A program made the position numbers and the translations under genes. Positions 30,136 through 37,661 of a DNA stretch of 64,000 nt are shown here, in pieces. The notes below the pieces were generated by a model. It worked only from the letters and a program-made list of their open reading frames with translations, did no database searches and was not told the origin of the DNA. Position 1 is the first letter of the stretch. Every line of letters begins with the position of its first letter. Where the stretch lies: positions 310,001-374,000 of the forward strand of contig CAVXLZ010000001.1 in assembly GCA_963762825.1 (NCBI GenBank). Reading direction: 5' to 3'. The stretch is from Miltoncostaea sp963762825 (GTDB lineage: Bacteria > Actinomycetota > Thermoleophilia > Miltoncostaeales > Miltoncostaeaceae).

Positions 30136-30744
30136 CTAGCCCGTGAGGCGGCTCCGGATCGCCGAGCGCAGTGCGCCGGGGATGTCCAGGCGGCTGCGGG
30201 CGATGGCGTCGTGAACCGCTCCGGCGACCTCGTCGCCCGACAGCGGCGCGCCGTGCCCCGGCAGCAGGTGGAACGGCCCGAGGCCGTCGAGCACCTTCGG
30301 CGGGAAGGGGCGCATCATGGGGTGCACGCCCACCGCCGCCCCCGGGGCGGTGTAGTAGGGCGCCGTTCCCAGTGCCTCTGCCACCACCAGAGCACGGTGC
30401 TCGGGCCACCAGAGAGCCGCCTCCCGCCACCAGCGCCTGCCCGCTGCTCGAATCACGGTGAACGGGGTCCCGGCGATCGGGCCCTCGGGCACGACGGTGT
30501 GGGGGACACCGTGGCGCTCGGCGAGCGCCGCGCAGTCGCGGGGATGGCGGTCGAGCAACTGGATGACGCCGCCGATGGCGCCGAGTGGCGCGACCATCTG
30601 CTCCATGCCGTCGCCGTCCACGGGATCGACGAGCCACGCACGGCCCTCGACCGAGAGAGCATGGGAGGCGCGCTGCATGTAGGCCGGCTCGGCGGCGATC
30701 CACGAGACCCCCCACTCGCGGGCGGAACTCAGGCTGATGTCCAT
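30136..30744 (-). CDS. Metallo-beta-lactamase-fold-like protein without the metal motif
   Basis: A 202-residue soluble protein with MBL-fold features: the early strands (REWGVSWIAAEPAYM, AWLVDPVDGDGMEQM), a strand ending near LLDRHPRDC, and LLPGHGAPLSGDEVAGAV near the end. The canonical HxHxDH zinc motif is absent, with only DRHPRDC in its place, so hydrolase activity is doubtful. It is divergent from the ABC transporter gene with 24 nt between start codons, so both messages are likely leaderless or nearly so. Function unknown. Confidence 0.7.
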   Translation of the reverse strand: MDISLSSAREWGVSWIAAEPAYMQRASHALSVEGRAWLVDPVDGDGMEQMVAPLGAIGGVIQLLDRHPRDCAALAERHGVPHTVVPEGPIAGTPFTVIRAAGRRWWREAALWWPEHRALVVAEALGTAPYYTAPGAAVGVHPMMRPFPPKVLDGLGPFHLLPGHGAPLSGDEVAGAVHDAIARSRLDIPGALRSAIRSRLTG

Positions 30745-30754
30745 AGGGCTGCAG

Positions 30755-30760
30755 TACCCT
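30755..30760 (+). promoter_or_regulatory. Candidate -10 box (TACCCT) for leaderless ABC ATPase gene
   Basis: TACCCT ends 8 nt before GTG 30769, without a Shine-Dalgarno. This supports the chosen start over longer upstream frames. Confidence 0.5.
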
Positions 30761-30768
30761 TCGTCGAA

Positions 30769-31656
30769 GTGGATCACGCCATCGAGGCCGCGGCCCTGAC
30801 AAGGATGTACGGCCCATCGGCTGGAGTCAACGGGGTCGACCTGACCGTCGAGTCCGGTGAGTGCTTCGGCTTCCTCGGCCCCAATGGCGCCGGCAAGACG
30901 ACGTTCATCCGCCTCGCCCTCGGGCTGATCCGCGCCACCTCCGGGGACGTGTCCGTGATGGGCCATGATCTTGGCGCCCACCGCATGGCGGCGCTCGGGC
31001 AGGTGGGCTACCTGCCGGGCGAGCTCGGCCTCTACGCGACGTTGAGCGGGCGGCGCACCCTGGATGCCCTGGCGCGGCTGCACCCTCGCCCGCCGGTGCT
31101 GCGCGACGAGCTCTGCGCGGCGCTCGAGCTCGACGAGTACGCCCTGCGCAAGCGGGTGCGCGAGTACTCGCGGGGGATGAAGCAGAAGCTCGGGCTCGTC
31201 CTGGCGCTCCAGCACGATCCGCCGCTCGCGATCCTCGACGAGCCGACCGGTGGGCTCGACCCGGTCATTCAGGCGCGCTTGCTGGACTGGCTGGCTGCGC
31301 GCTCGCGCGCCGGACGCACCGTCTTCTTCTCCAGCCATGTGCTCGCCGAGGTGGAGGAGCTCTGCGACCGCGTCGCCATGATCCGCGCCGGCCGCCTTCT
31401 GTTCGTGGGTCGCCTCGGCGAGCTCCGGGGCACCCACGTGCGGAGCGTCGATGTCACGTTCTCCGCGCCGGTCGATCCGGAGAGCTACGCCGCGGAGGGC
31501 GTCGGCGCGGTGCAGATGTCGGGTCTGCGCCACCGCTTCGCGCTCTCGGGCGATCCCGCGCCCGTGCTCGCCGCCCTCGCCCGCCTGCCCGTGGTCAACG
31601 TAGCCATCGAGCGCCCGAGCCTCGAGGACGCCTTTCGCGACCTCTATGCGGCATGA
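30769..31656 (+). CDS. ABC transporter ATP-binding protein
   Basis: A 295-residue ATPase of the ABC-2 exporter type that powers the adjacent permease. It has Walker A GPNGAGKTT, signature YSRGMKQKL, Walker B LAILDEPTGGLDP and the switch His in FFSSHVLAEVEE. The C-terminal 80 residues are the accessory domain common in this subfamily. GTG 30769 gives a normal N-terminus (IEAAALTRMYG). The ATGA overlap with the permease shows co-translation. Substrate unknown; antibiotic, lipid or peptide export are all possible. Confidence 0.93.
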   Translation: MDHAIEAAALTRMYGPSAGVNGVDLTVESGECFGFLGPNGAGKTTFIRLALGLIRATSGDVSVMGHDLGAHRMAALGQVGYLPGELGLYATLSGRRTLDALARLHPRPPVLRDELCAALELDEYALRKRVREYSRGMKQKLGLVLALQHDPPLAILDEPTGGLDPVIQARLLDWLAARSRAGRTVFFSSHVLAEVEELCDRVAMIRAGRLLFVGRLGELRGTHVRSVDVTFSAPVDPESYAAEGVGAVQMSGLRHRFALSGDPAPVLAALARLPVVNVAIERPSLEDAFRDLYAA

Positions 31657-32447
31657 CGACGGTCTACGCCCTGGCGCTCGAGCGGTCGCGGGTGCGCATC
31701 GCGCTCCTGGCGGTGGGTTTCGGCCTGTTCGAGCTGGTTGTCGGCCTGTCGTACGCGAGCGTCAACCAGAATGCGATCCGCCAGCTCGTGGATGCCCTCC
31801 CGCCGGCGCTGCGGGCGCTGGCCGGCAGCGCCGACATCGCGAGCCCCACCGGCTACGCCGGCTCGGGCTACCTCCACCCGGTCGCGCTCGCGATACAGGG
31901 GGCGATCGCCATCTCGATGGCCGCTGCGCCGGCGCGCGAAGCCGAGGACGGCACCGCCGAGCTGGTGCTCTCGCGGCCGATAGCGCCCGCGCGCTGGCTG
32001 GCCGCCCACGGCCTGGCGATGGCGAGTGGGCTCGCCGTGGTGGTGGGCGGCGGGTACGTGGGCGGCCTGGTCGCGGCCCTCACCGTCGAGGACCTCTCAC
32101 CTGTGCGCCCCGGCCCGCTCGCCGCCGCCCTCGCCGCCGGCTACCTCTGCTTCCTCGCAGTGGGCGGGATCGCCCTGCTGGTGGCCTCGATCGTCCGCAC
32201 CGGGGGCCGCGCCATCGGCTGGGCGGCCGGTTTCCTCCTGCTCTCCTATGCGCTCGACTACCTTGCCCAGGTGTGGTCCATCGCCGAGCCGCTCGGACCC
32301 CTGTCGATCTTCCACTATCTCGATCCGCCGGCGATCCTCGGCAGCGGATCTGTGGGCGCCGAGGACGTCGTCGCTCTCGGGGGGCTGGCGCTGGTGGCGA
32401 GTCTCGCGGCCCTCGCCTTGATCCAGCGGCGCGACCTCACGCCGTAG
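31653..32447 (+). CDS. ABC-2 type permease
   Basis: A 264-residue integral membrane protein with about six hydrophobic segments, forming the channel of the exporter with the preceding ATPase. A periplasmic-side loop after the first segment carries SVNQNAIRQLVDALPPALRAL, common in ABC-2 permeases of the NatB-like group, and LVLSRPIAPARWLAAH lies in the second coupling region. It ends 11 nt from the convergent lipoprotein gene. Confidence 0.87.
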   Translation: MTTVYALALERSRVRIALLAVGFGLFELVVGLSYASVNQNAIRQLVDALPPALRALAGSADIASPTGYAGSGYLHPVALAIQGAIAISMAAAPAREAEDGTAELVLSRPIAPARWLAAHGLAMASGLAVVVGGGYVGGLVAALTVEDLSPVRPGPLAAALAAGYLCFLAVGGIALLVASIVRTGGRAIGWAAGFLLLSYALDYLAQVWSIAEPLGPLSIFHYLDPPAILGSGSVGAEDVVALGGLALVASLAALALIQRRDLTP

Positions 32448-32458
32448 GGCTCTCCCCG

Positions 32459-33037
32459 TCAGCCGGACTGGCCCGCGAGCCCCTTGATCATGCGATTCAG
32501 CGTCCGGACGACGATCTCGTCCGAGATCGGCCCCGACCCCCGGACGAAGAGCGAGTTCGGCCCCACCGAGTAGGCCAGGCGCAGCTCACGTCGCCCTTCC
32601 GCATCCACCCGGGCCCCGCGGGCGCCGGGGATCTCCTGCGGCGTCCAGGCGCGCCCGCCGTCGGCGACCAGGAGCGTGGCGATGTCCGCGCCCACACCGG
32701 TTGCGGTGAGGTGCGTCCCCCAGACGCTCACGGCGGCCACGAGCTCACCCCCTTCCGGTTCGCGCCAGCTCCGCACACCGGCGGCCGCCGGGGTGCGGTC
32801 GCGGACCCGGCGGGCGAGCTCGTCGTCGGGCACCCCGGTGAACGCGCGCGCCAGCGCCGCGGCGTCGGCCTGCCGGGCCGGCGTGCCGCGCAGGGCGTCC
32901 GGGCTCGGCAGCACCGTGAGCAGGGCGACCGGGTCGGCCCGCTCGCCTCCCTTCTGGGTCGCGTCGAGCGGCCCGCAGCCGCCACCGATCAGGGCGACGG
33001 TGGTCAGCAGGGTGGCGATGAGGGCTGCCGGGCGCAC
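32459..33037 (-). CDS. Putative lipoprotein, unknown function
   Basis: A 192-residue exported protein whose N-terminus (LIATLLTTVALIGGGC) resembles a lipoprotein signal, although the lipobox GGGC is weak. The mature part is Ala/Arg-rich with a beta-strand C-terminal region (RELRLAYSVGPNSLFVRG). No family recognised. GTG 33037 is preceded by TACCCT 7 nt upstream with no Shine-Dalgarno, consistent with a leaderless message divergent from htpX. Confidence 0.65.
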   Translation of the reverse strand: MRPAALIATLLTTVALIGGGCGPLDATQKGGERADPVALLTVLPSPDALRGTPARQADAAALARAFTGVPDDELARRVRDRTPAAAGVRSWREPEGGELVAAVSVWGTHLTATGVGADIATLLVADGGRAWTPQEIPGARGARVDAEGRRELRLAYSVGPNSLFVRGSGPISDEIVVRTLNRMIKGLAGQSG

Positions 33038-33185
33038 TCGTCAGAGGGTACCGGGGTCACCAGGACGCCCCGTGGAACGACGGCCTCGGCCGCCGGCACG
33101 CCCCGATCGCTCGCGTCGGACCGGCCGCGGGCACCGGGGGAGCACTCTTAACCGGCTGTCAATAGCAGGTTTCGGGGTGCCCGCC

Positions 33186-33191
33186 TATACT
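33186..33191 (+). promoter_or_regulatory. Candidate -10 box (TATACT) for htpX
   Basis: TATACT is the most AT-rich hexamer in the 208-nt gap before htpX. It would give a leader of about 50 nt ending in AAGGAG. No clear -35 element. Confidence 0.5.
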
Positions 33192-33245
33192 CGGATCACC
33201 GGGTCGGACACGGACAGGACCACCCGGAGAACCCAAGGAGACATG

Positions 33246-34154
33246 ATGAACCTCGCCTCGTACAAGGCGGGAAACAACGTCAAGACGTTCCTTCTCGTCG
33301 CCGCCCTCACCGGCTTGCTGCTGGCGATCGGATTCGTGATCGGCGGCACCGGTGGCATCGCCACCTTCGCGGTGATCGCGATCGTCTTCAACTTCGCGAT
33401 GTACTGGTTCAGCGGGAAGATGGCGCTCAAGATGAGCAAGGCCGTCGAGGTGAGCCAGGCCGAGGAGCCCGAGCTCCATCGCATGATCGCCACGCTCGCC
33501 GAGCGCGCCGGCGTCCCCACGCCCGGTGTCTACGTGACCCCCGCCGAGCAGCCCAACGCGTTCGCGACCGGCCGCAACCCCAAGCACGCCGCCATCGCCG
33601 TGACCGCGGGAATCCAGCGGGCCCTCAGCCCGAGGGAGCTCGAGGGCGTCCTCGCACACGAGATGGCGCACATCAAGAATCGCGACATCCTGATCGCGAG
33701 CATCGCGGCGATGGTCGCCGGCGCGATCTCGGCCATCGCGAACTTCCTCCAGTTCTCGATGTTCTTTGGCGGCAGCGACGACGAGAGCCCGCTGGGCCTG
33801 GTCGGCACGCTGGCCACGATCATCCTCGCGCCGATCGCGGCGCTCATCATCCAGATGGCCGTCTCCCGGCAGCGCGAGTACGTGGCCGATGCGACCGGTG
33901 CCGAGCTGATCGGCGATCCCAACCCGCTGGCGGACGCCCTGGAGAGCCTGCACCGCACGTCCGAGGTGATCCCGATGCAGGTCAACCCCTCGGCGGCGCC
34001 GCTGTTCATCGTCAACCCGCTGGCTGCGCATGCTCGCGGCGGGCGCGGCGCCGGCCTCGGCAAGCTCTTCTCGACCCACCCGCCCATGGAGGAGCGCGTC
34101 GCGCGCCTGCGGCGGATGGCCGGGGCGAGCAGCCTTCAGATCTCGACGTTCTGA
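33246..34154 (+). CDS. htpX: Membrane zinc metalloprotease HtpX
   Basis: A 302-residue M48B protease of the cytoplasmic membrane that degrades damaged membrane proteins. Two N-terminal membrane segments (FLLVAALTGLLLAIGFVIGG, FAVIAIVFNFAMYWF) are followed by the zinc motif HEMAHIKNRD (HExxH) and a later Glu ligand (YVADATGAEL). Two more hydrophobic segments flank the active site. The C-terminus has FSTHPPMEERVARLR, typical of the family. I prefer ATG 33246 because AAGGAG is then 5 nt away; ATG 33243 leaves only 2 nt. Confidence 0.95.
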   Translation: MNLASYKAGNNVKTFLLVAALTGLLLAIGFVIGGTGGIATFAVIAIVFNFAMYWFSGKMALKMSKAVEVSQAEEPELHRMIATLAERAGVPTPGVYVTPAEQPNAFATGRNPKHAAIAVTAGIQRALSPRELEGVLAHEMAHIKNRDILIASIAAMVAGAISAIANFLQFSMFFGGSDDESPLGLVGTLATIILAPIAALIIQMAVSRQREYVADATGAELIGDPNPLADALESLHRTSEVIPMQVNPSAAPLFIVNPLAAHARGGRGAGLGKLFSTHPPMEERVARLRRMAGASSLQISTF

Positions 34155-34178
34155 CGGCCCACCCGGCATAGTTCGATC

Positions 34179-34207
34179 GGACCCCGGCGGCGAGTTGCGC
34201 GGGGTCC
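34179..34207 (+). terminator. Stem-loop after htpX
   Basis: GGACCCC (34179-34185) pairs with GGGGTCC (34201-34207) around a 15-nt loop in the gap after htpX. It is a possible terminator or attenuator. Confidence 0.35.
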
Positions 34208-34248
34208 GCGCGATCCGATCACCACTACGCACCGGGCGGTCCACTGAC

Positions 34249-34503
34249 ATGGGTATCCAGGACGAGATCAAGAGGCTCATCAATACGGAGTCGGCCAAGC
34301 ACAAGCGGCTCATCGAGTACGTCGTGCGCCAGCTCGAGGGCGGCAGGGACCTCAAGCCGGTGCTGGAGGACCCCTACGTCGTGAACCGCATCTCACCGCT
34401 CGAGCAGCGAGCGCTGCTCGAGGAGCCCGAGGTGATCGCCGCCGCCGGTGACGAGGTGCTGAACGAGCTCCGGGCCCACCTCGAGGCGCTCGCCGGCGGA
34501 TAG
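34249..34503 (+). CDS. Small helical protein, unknown function
   Basis: An 84-residue, mostly helical, charged protein (IQDEIKRLINTESAKHKRLI, then ISPLEQRALLEEPEVI). It has no Cys, no membrane segment and no named domain. The balanced charged composition, unlike shadow frames here, supports a real gene. It lies between htpX and the two-component system on the same strand. Function cannot be inferred. Confidence 0.6.
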   Translation: MGIQDEIKRLINTESAKHKRLIEYVVRQLEGGRDLKPVLEDPYVVNRISPLEQRALLEEPEVIAAAGDEVLNELRAHLEALAGG

Positions 34504-34527
34504 ACCTGTCGCGCCCGCGATGGGCGC

Positions 34528-34533
34528 TACAAT
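34528..34533 (+). promoter_or_regulatory. Candidate -10 box (TACAAT) for the two-component system
   Basis: TACAAT just after the small helical gene is close to the -10 consensus. It probably drives the histidine kinase and regulator operon. Confidence 0.4.
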
Positions 34534-34694
34534 CGGGTTTCTCACGGATCTGAAACGTCGGCGGGCGCCGCGAGCGGTGGGGTCTCGGAAGCTCCTCCCA
34601 CCTGCTTCGGCCGCGTCGGTCCAACGGGGGCGGGTGCGCCGCGCGCCAGTTCTTCATCCAGAACGAGACCATCATCCTGTTCGCACAGGGTCTC

Positions 34695-36098
34695 GTGTTC
34701 TTCTCGCTCGGCTTCGCGGTCTGGCTGCAGCGGCGCCGTGCCACGCGCCTGCGGTTGTCGTCGTCGCTGATCTGGTTCGCGGCCTTCGCGTTCGTAGAGG
34801 CCCTCGCCGTGTGGGGCTACGTCTTCGTCCCGCTCCAGGAGGCCTATCTCGACGAGCACGTGATCGAGGGCCTGCTCGTGTTGCGGGCGATCGTCCAGGT
34901 GTCGGCTTTCGTCTTCCTGGTGCAGTTCGGGCTGCGACTGATCGACATGCCTGCGATCGTCCGCCGCTCGCTGACCGGGCTCTCCGTGGTCGCCGGCCTG
35001 ACGATCCTCGGGGGAGCGGGGCTGGCGGCGTCGTCCACCGGATGGGGCGCGGCCGAGTGGGAGAACGCGGTCAACGCCCTCGCCCGCTATTCGCTCCTTT
35101 TCCCGGGGGCAGTGCTGTCGGCGGTGGGCATCTGGCGCCAGCGCGCCGAGCTCGGAAACGCCGGGATGACCGCGATCAAGCCGTATGCGGCCGCGTCGGC
35201 GGCCGTGCTCGCGGTCTACGCGGTTCTCGGCGGGCTGATCGTGAGGTCGGGACCCCTGACGTTGGCGGGCATCGGAGATGCGTCCCGCTGGTTCGATCTC
35301 ACCGGCCTCCCCCTCGAGGTGATGCGCGGCACGGCAGGCCTGGCGCTCTGCGTGCTGGCTGTGAAGCTGCTCGAGATCTTCGACGTGGAGGCCAAGCAGC
35401 AGCTCGAGGCGCTCGACCGCTCCCGGGCGGTCGCCGAGGAGCGGGCGCGCTTCCGCCGCGATCTGCACGACGGCACGATCCAGTCGATCTACGCCGCCGG
35501 GCTCCATCTCGAGGCGATCGCGATCCGCTCGGATGATCCGACGGTGCGGGCCGAGGTCCGTGAGGTCGTGGCCGACCTGAACGGGGCGACCGACGGCATC
35601 CGGGACTACATCCGCGCCCTCGCCCAGCTTCCCGCCACGCCGCAGGGCATCGCGGCGGGTCTCAACGACCTTGCCAGGCGCTTCACCGAGGAGACCGGTC
35701 GGGAGGTCTCCTTCTCGGTCGAGGGTCTCGGCTCGTCGGGGCCGCTTCCCGAGGAGGCCGGCCAGCACCTCGAGCAGATCCTCCGGGAGGCCCTGACGAA
35801 CACCGCTCGCCACGCGGGCGCCTGCCGAGTCGGCGTCTCGCTGGTGTTCGCATCCGACGAGCTGGACCTGGTCGTCGCCGACGACGGATGCGGGCCCGGG
35901 GAATCGGATGCGCAACAGGCACCCGGCCTGCACGAGGGCCTGCGTAACATGAGCGAGCGCGCCCGCCGGCTCGGAGGCCGTCTCACCGTCGAGGCGGTAC
36001 GCACCGGCGGCACGCGGGTCACGCTGGCGGTTCCGCTCGACAGCGACGAGCCCGAGCTCGTCGCATCCGACCCCGACCGAGAGGTGAGCCGCACATGA
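34695..36098 (+). CDS. NarL-type sensor histidine kinase, 5' end unclear
   Basis: A membrane sensor kinase (at least 467 residues) of the HisKA_3 family. About six hydrophobic segments form the sensor. A coiled linker (EAKQQLEALDRSRAVAEERA) leads to the phospho-accepting His in RDLHDGTIQS (codon 35466). The ATPase domain has ILREALTNTARHAG (N box), VADDGCGPG (G1) and GLRNMSERARRLGG. GTG 34695 starts inside the first membrane segment. Coding sequence (QFFIQNETIILFAQG) continues upstream to about 34645 but no start lies in that frame. One surplus base near 34644 could link it to a frame starting at GTG 34577. ATGA overlap with the regulator. Confidence 0.88.
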   Translation: MFFSLGFAVWLQRRRATRLRLSSSLIWFAAFAFVEALAVWGYVFVPLQEAYLDEHVIEGLLVLRAIVQVSAFVFLVQFGLRLIDMPAIVRRSLTGLSVVAGLTILGGAGLAASSTGWGAAEWENAVNALARYSLLFPGAVLSAVGIWRQRAELGNAGMTAIKPYAAASAAVLAVYAVLGGLIVRSGPLTLAGIGDASRWFDLTGLPLEVMRGTAGLALCVLAVKLLEIFDVEAKQQLEALDRSRAVAEERARFRRDLHDGTIQSIYAAGLHLEAIAIRSDDPTVRAEVREVVADLNGATDGIRDYIRALAQLPATPQGIAAGLNDLARRFTEETGREVSFSVEGLGSSGPLPEEAGQHLEQILREALTNTARHAGACRVGVSLVFASDELDLVVADDGCGPGESDAQQAPGLHEGLRNMSERARRLGGRLTVEAVRTGGTRVTLAVPLDSDEPELVASDPDREVSRT

Positions 36099-36766
36099 CG
36101 ATCGCTCCCGCCGATCCGATCACGGTGCTGATCGTCGACGACCACACAGTTGTGCGAATCGGCCTGCGGACGCTGCTCTCGCACTCGGCGGGATTCCGGG
36201 TCGTGGGTGAGGCGCAGACGGCAGCGGAGGCGGTGTCCCTCAACGATCAGATGCACCCCGACGTGGTGCTGATGGATGTGCGCCTGCCCGACGGAAGCGG
36301 TGTCGAGGCGTGCCGACGCATCAAGGCCGACCATCCCGATGCCCGCGTCCTGATGCTCACCTCGTACTCCGACGAAGAGGCGATCGTCGGCGCCGTGATG
36401 GCCGGCGCCAGCGGCTATCTGCTGAAGCAGGCCGATGCCGAGCGTCTCACGCAGGCGATCCGCGAGGCCGCCGCCGGACAGTCCACCCTCGATCCGCGTG
36501 CGGCCGGTGCCCTGCTCACCCAGTTTCGTGAGCTCTCGGCCAAGCAGGCCGAGGCGGAGCTGGCGGGACTCACCGATCGCGAGCGGCGCATGCTGGCGCT
36601 GATCGCCGAGGGCTACACCAACCGGGCCATCGGCGAAGTGCTCCACCTCTCCGAGAAGACGGTCCGCAACCACGTCAGTCAGCTTCTGCGCAAGCTCGGC
36701 TTCCAGCGTCGGTCGCAGGCCGCTGCCTGGGCCGGTCAGCGCCGCCTGGAGCTTCCCCCCGACTGA
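36095..36766 (+). CDS. NarL/LuxR-family response regulator
   Basis: A 223-residue transcription factor partnered with the preceding kinase (ATGA overlap). The receiver domain has Asp13/Asp14 (VDDH), phospho-acceptor Asp61 (VVLMD), Thr in MLTSYSD and Lys in LLKQADAE. A LuxR-type helix-turn-helix follows (LTDRERRMLALIAEGYTNRA, LHLSEKTVRNHVSQLLRKL). Phosphorylation would drive dimerisation and DNA binding. Target genes cannot be read from this window. Confidence 0.95.
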   Translation: MTIAPADPITVLIVDDHTVVRIGLRTLLSHSAGFRVVGEAQTAAEAVSLNDQMHPDVVLMDVRLPDGSGVEACRRIKADHPDARVLMLTSYSDEEAIVGAVMAGASGYLLKQADAERLTQAIREAAAGQSTLDPRAAGALLTQFRELSAKQAEAELAGLTDRERRMLALIAEGYTNRAIGEVLHLSEKTVRNHVSQLLRKLGFQRRSQAAAWAGQRRLELPPD

Positions 36767-36857
36767 TCGCGTCGCCCTGCCGATCGCAATCAGCAAGGAG
36801 ATCGGGCCCCCGGGTAGAAACGAGCGGAGGTCAACCGCCGCCACGAAAGCGCGCACG

Positions 36858-37661
36858 ATGCCTCGAAACGCCCGTGTCCTCGCCCTCGCCAACCAGAAGG
36901 GCGGGGTCGCAAAGACCACCACCACCCTGAACCTCGGCGTCGCCCTCAAGGACATGGGCGCACGGGTGCTCGCGGTGGATCTCGACCCGCAGAGCAATCT
37001 CTCGATGAGTCAGGGTGTCGATGTGGAGAGCCTGGGCAACGGCATGTACCACGTGCTGACCGGCGCGGCGGGGATCACCGAGATCATCGAGACCCGTGAG
37101 ATCGACGTCGCCCCGGCGGGCATCGAGTTGGCCGGGGCCGAGCTCGCCCTCTCGGCCGCCATCGGCCGCGAGCGCTCCCTGGAGCGCGCGCTCCGACCGG
37201 TTCGCGAACTCTACGACTACATCCTTCTCGACACGCCTCCGTCGCTCGGCCTGCTCACGATCAACGCGATGGTCGCGGCCGAGGGCGTCATCGTCCCCGT
37301 CCAGTGCGAGTACCTGTCCCTGCGCGGGCTCGCCCAGCTCCGTGGGACCCTCGCCCAGGTACGCGAGAACCTCAACCCCACGGTCGACATCGTCGGTATC
37401 CTCCCCACGATGTACGACGGGCGCACGCTGCACAGTCGTGAGGCGGTGCAGATGCTCGAGGAGAGCTTCGGCGATCGCGTCTACAAGACGCGCATCGGCA
37501 AGACGATCCGTTTCGCGGAGGCACCGGTGGAGGGAAAGAGCGTCATCCGCTACGACCCCAACGGCCAGGCGGCGCGTTGGTATCGCCAGCTCGCCCGCGA
37601 GGTCGCGGCCAGCTCGGTGGGCGTCGGCCTGCCGGGGGGCATGCGGGAGGCGGCGGCATGA
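36858..37661 (+). CDS. Orphan ParA/Soj-type ATPase
   Basis: A 267-residue deviant Walker ATPase (KGGVAKTT at 14-21, VDLDPQSNLS, LDTPPSLGLLTINAM) that forms ATP-dependent dimers on DNA or a surface. It matches chromosomal ParA/Soj but no parB or parS-like cluster follows. Instead its stop overlaps the start of ftsZ (ATGA), so ParA and FtsZ are made from one mRNA. Orphan ParA proteins such as PomZ and MipZ, and the related MinD, position FtsZ in other bacteria. A similar role here is inference from linkage. Confidence 0.92.
   Translation: MPRNARVLALANQKGGVAKTTTTLNLGVALKDMGARVLAVDLDPQSNLSMSQGVDVESLGNGMYHVLTGAAGITEIIETREIDVAPAGIELAGAELALSAAIGRERSLERALRPVRELYDYILLDTPPSLGLLTINAMVAAEGVIVPVQCEYLSLRGLAQLRGTLAQVRENLNPTVDIVGILPTMYDGRTLHSREAVQMLEESFGDRVYKTRIGKTIRFAEAPVEGKSVIRYDPNGQAARWYRQLAREVAASSVGVGLPGGMREAAA

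Noticed and set aside
30103..30768. A 222-residue N-terminal extension of the ABC ATPase
   Set aside because: It is antisense to the MBL-like gene. GTG 30769 gives a normal ATPase N-terminus with a TACCCT box 8 nt upstream.
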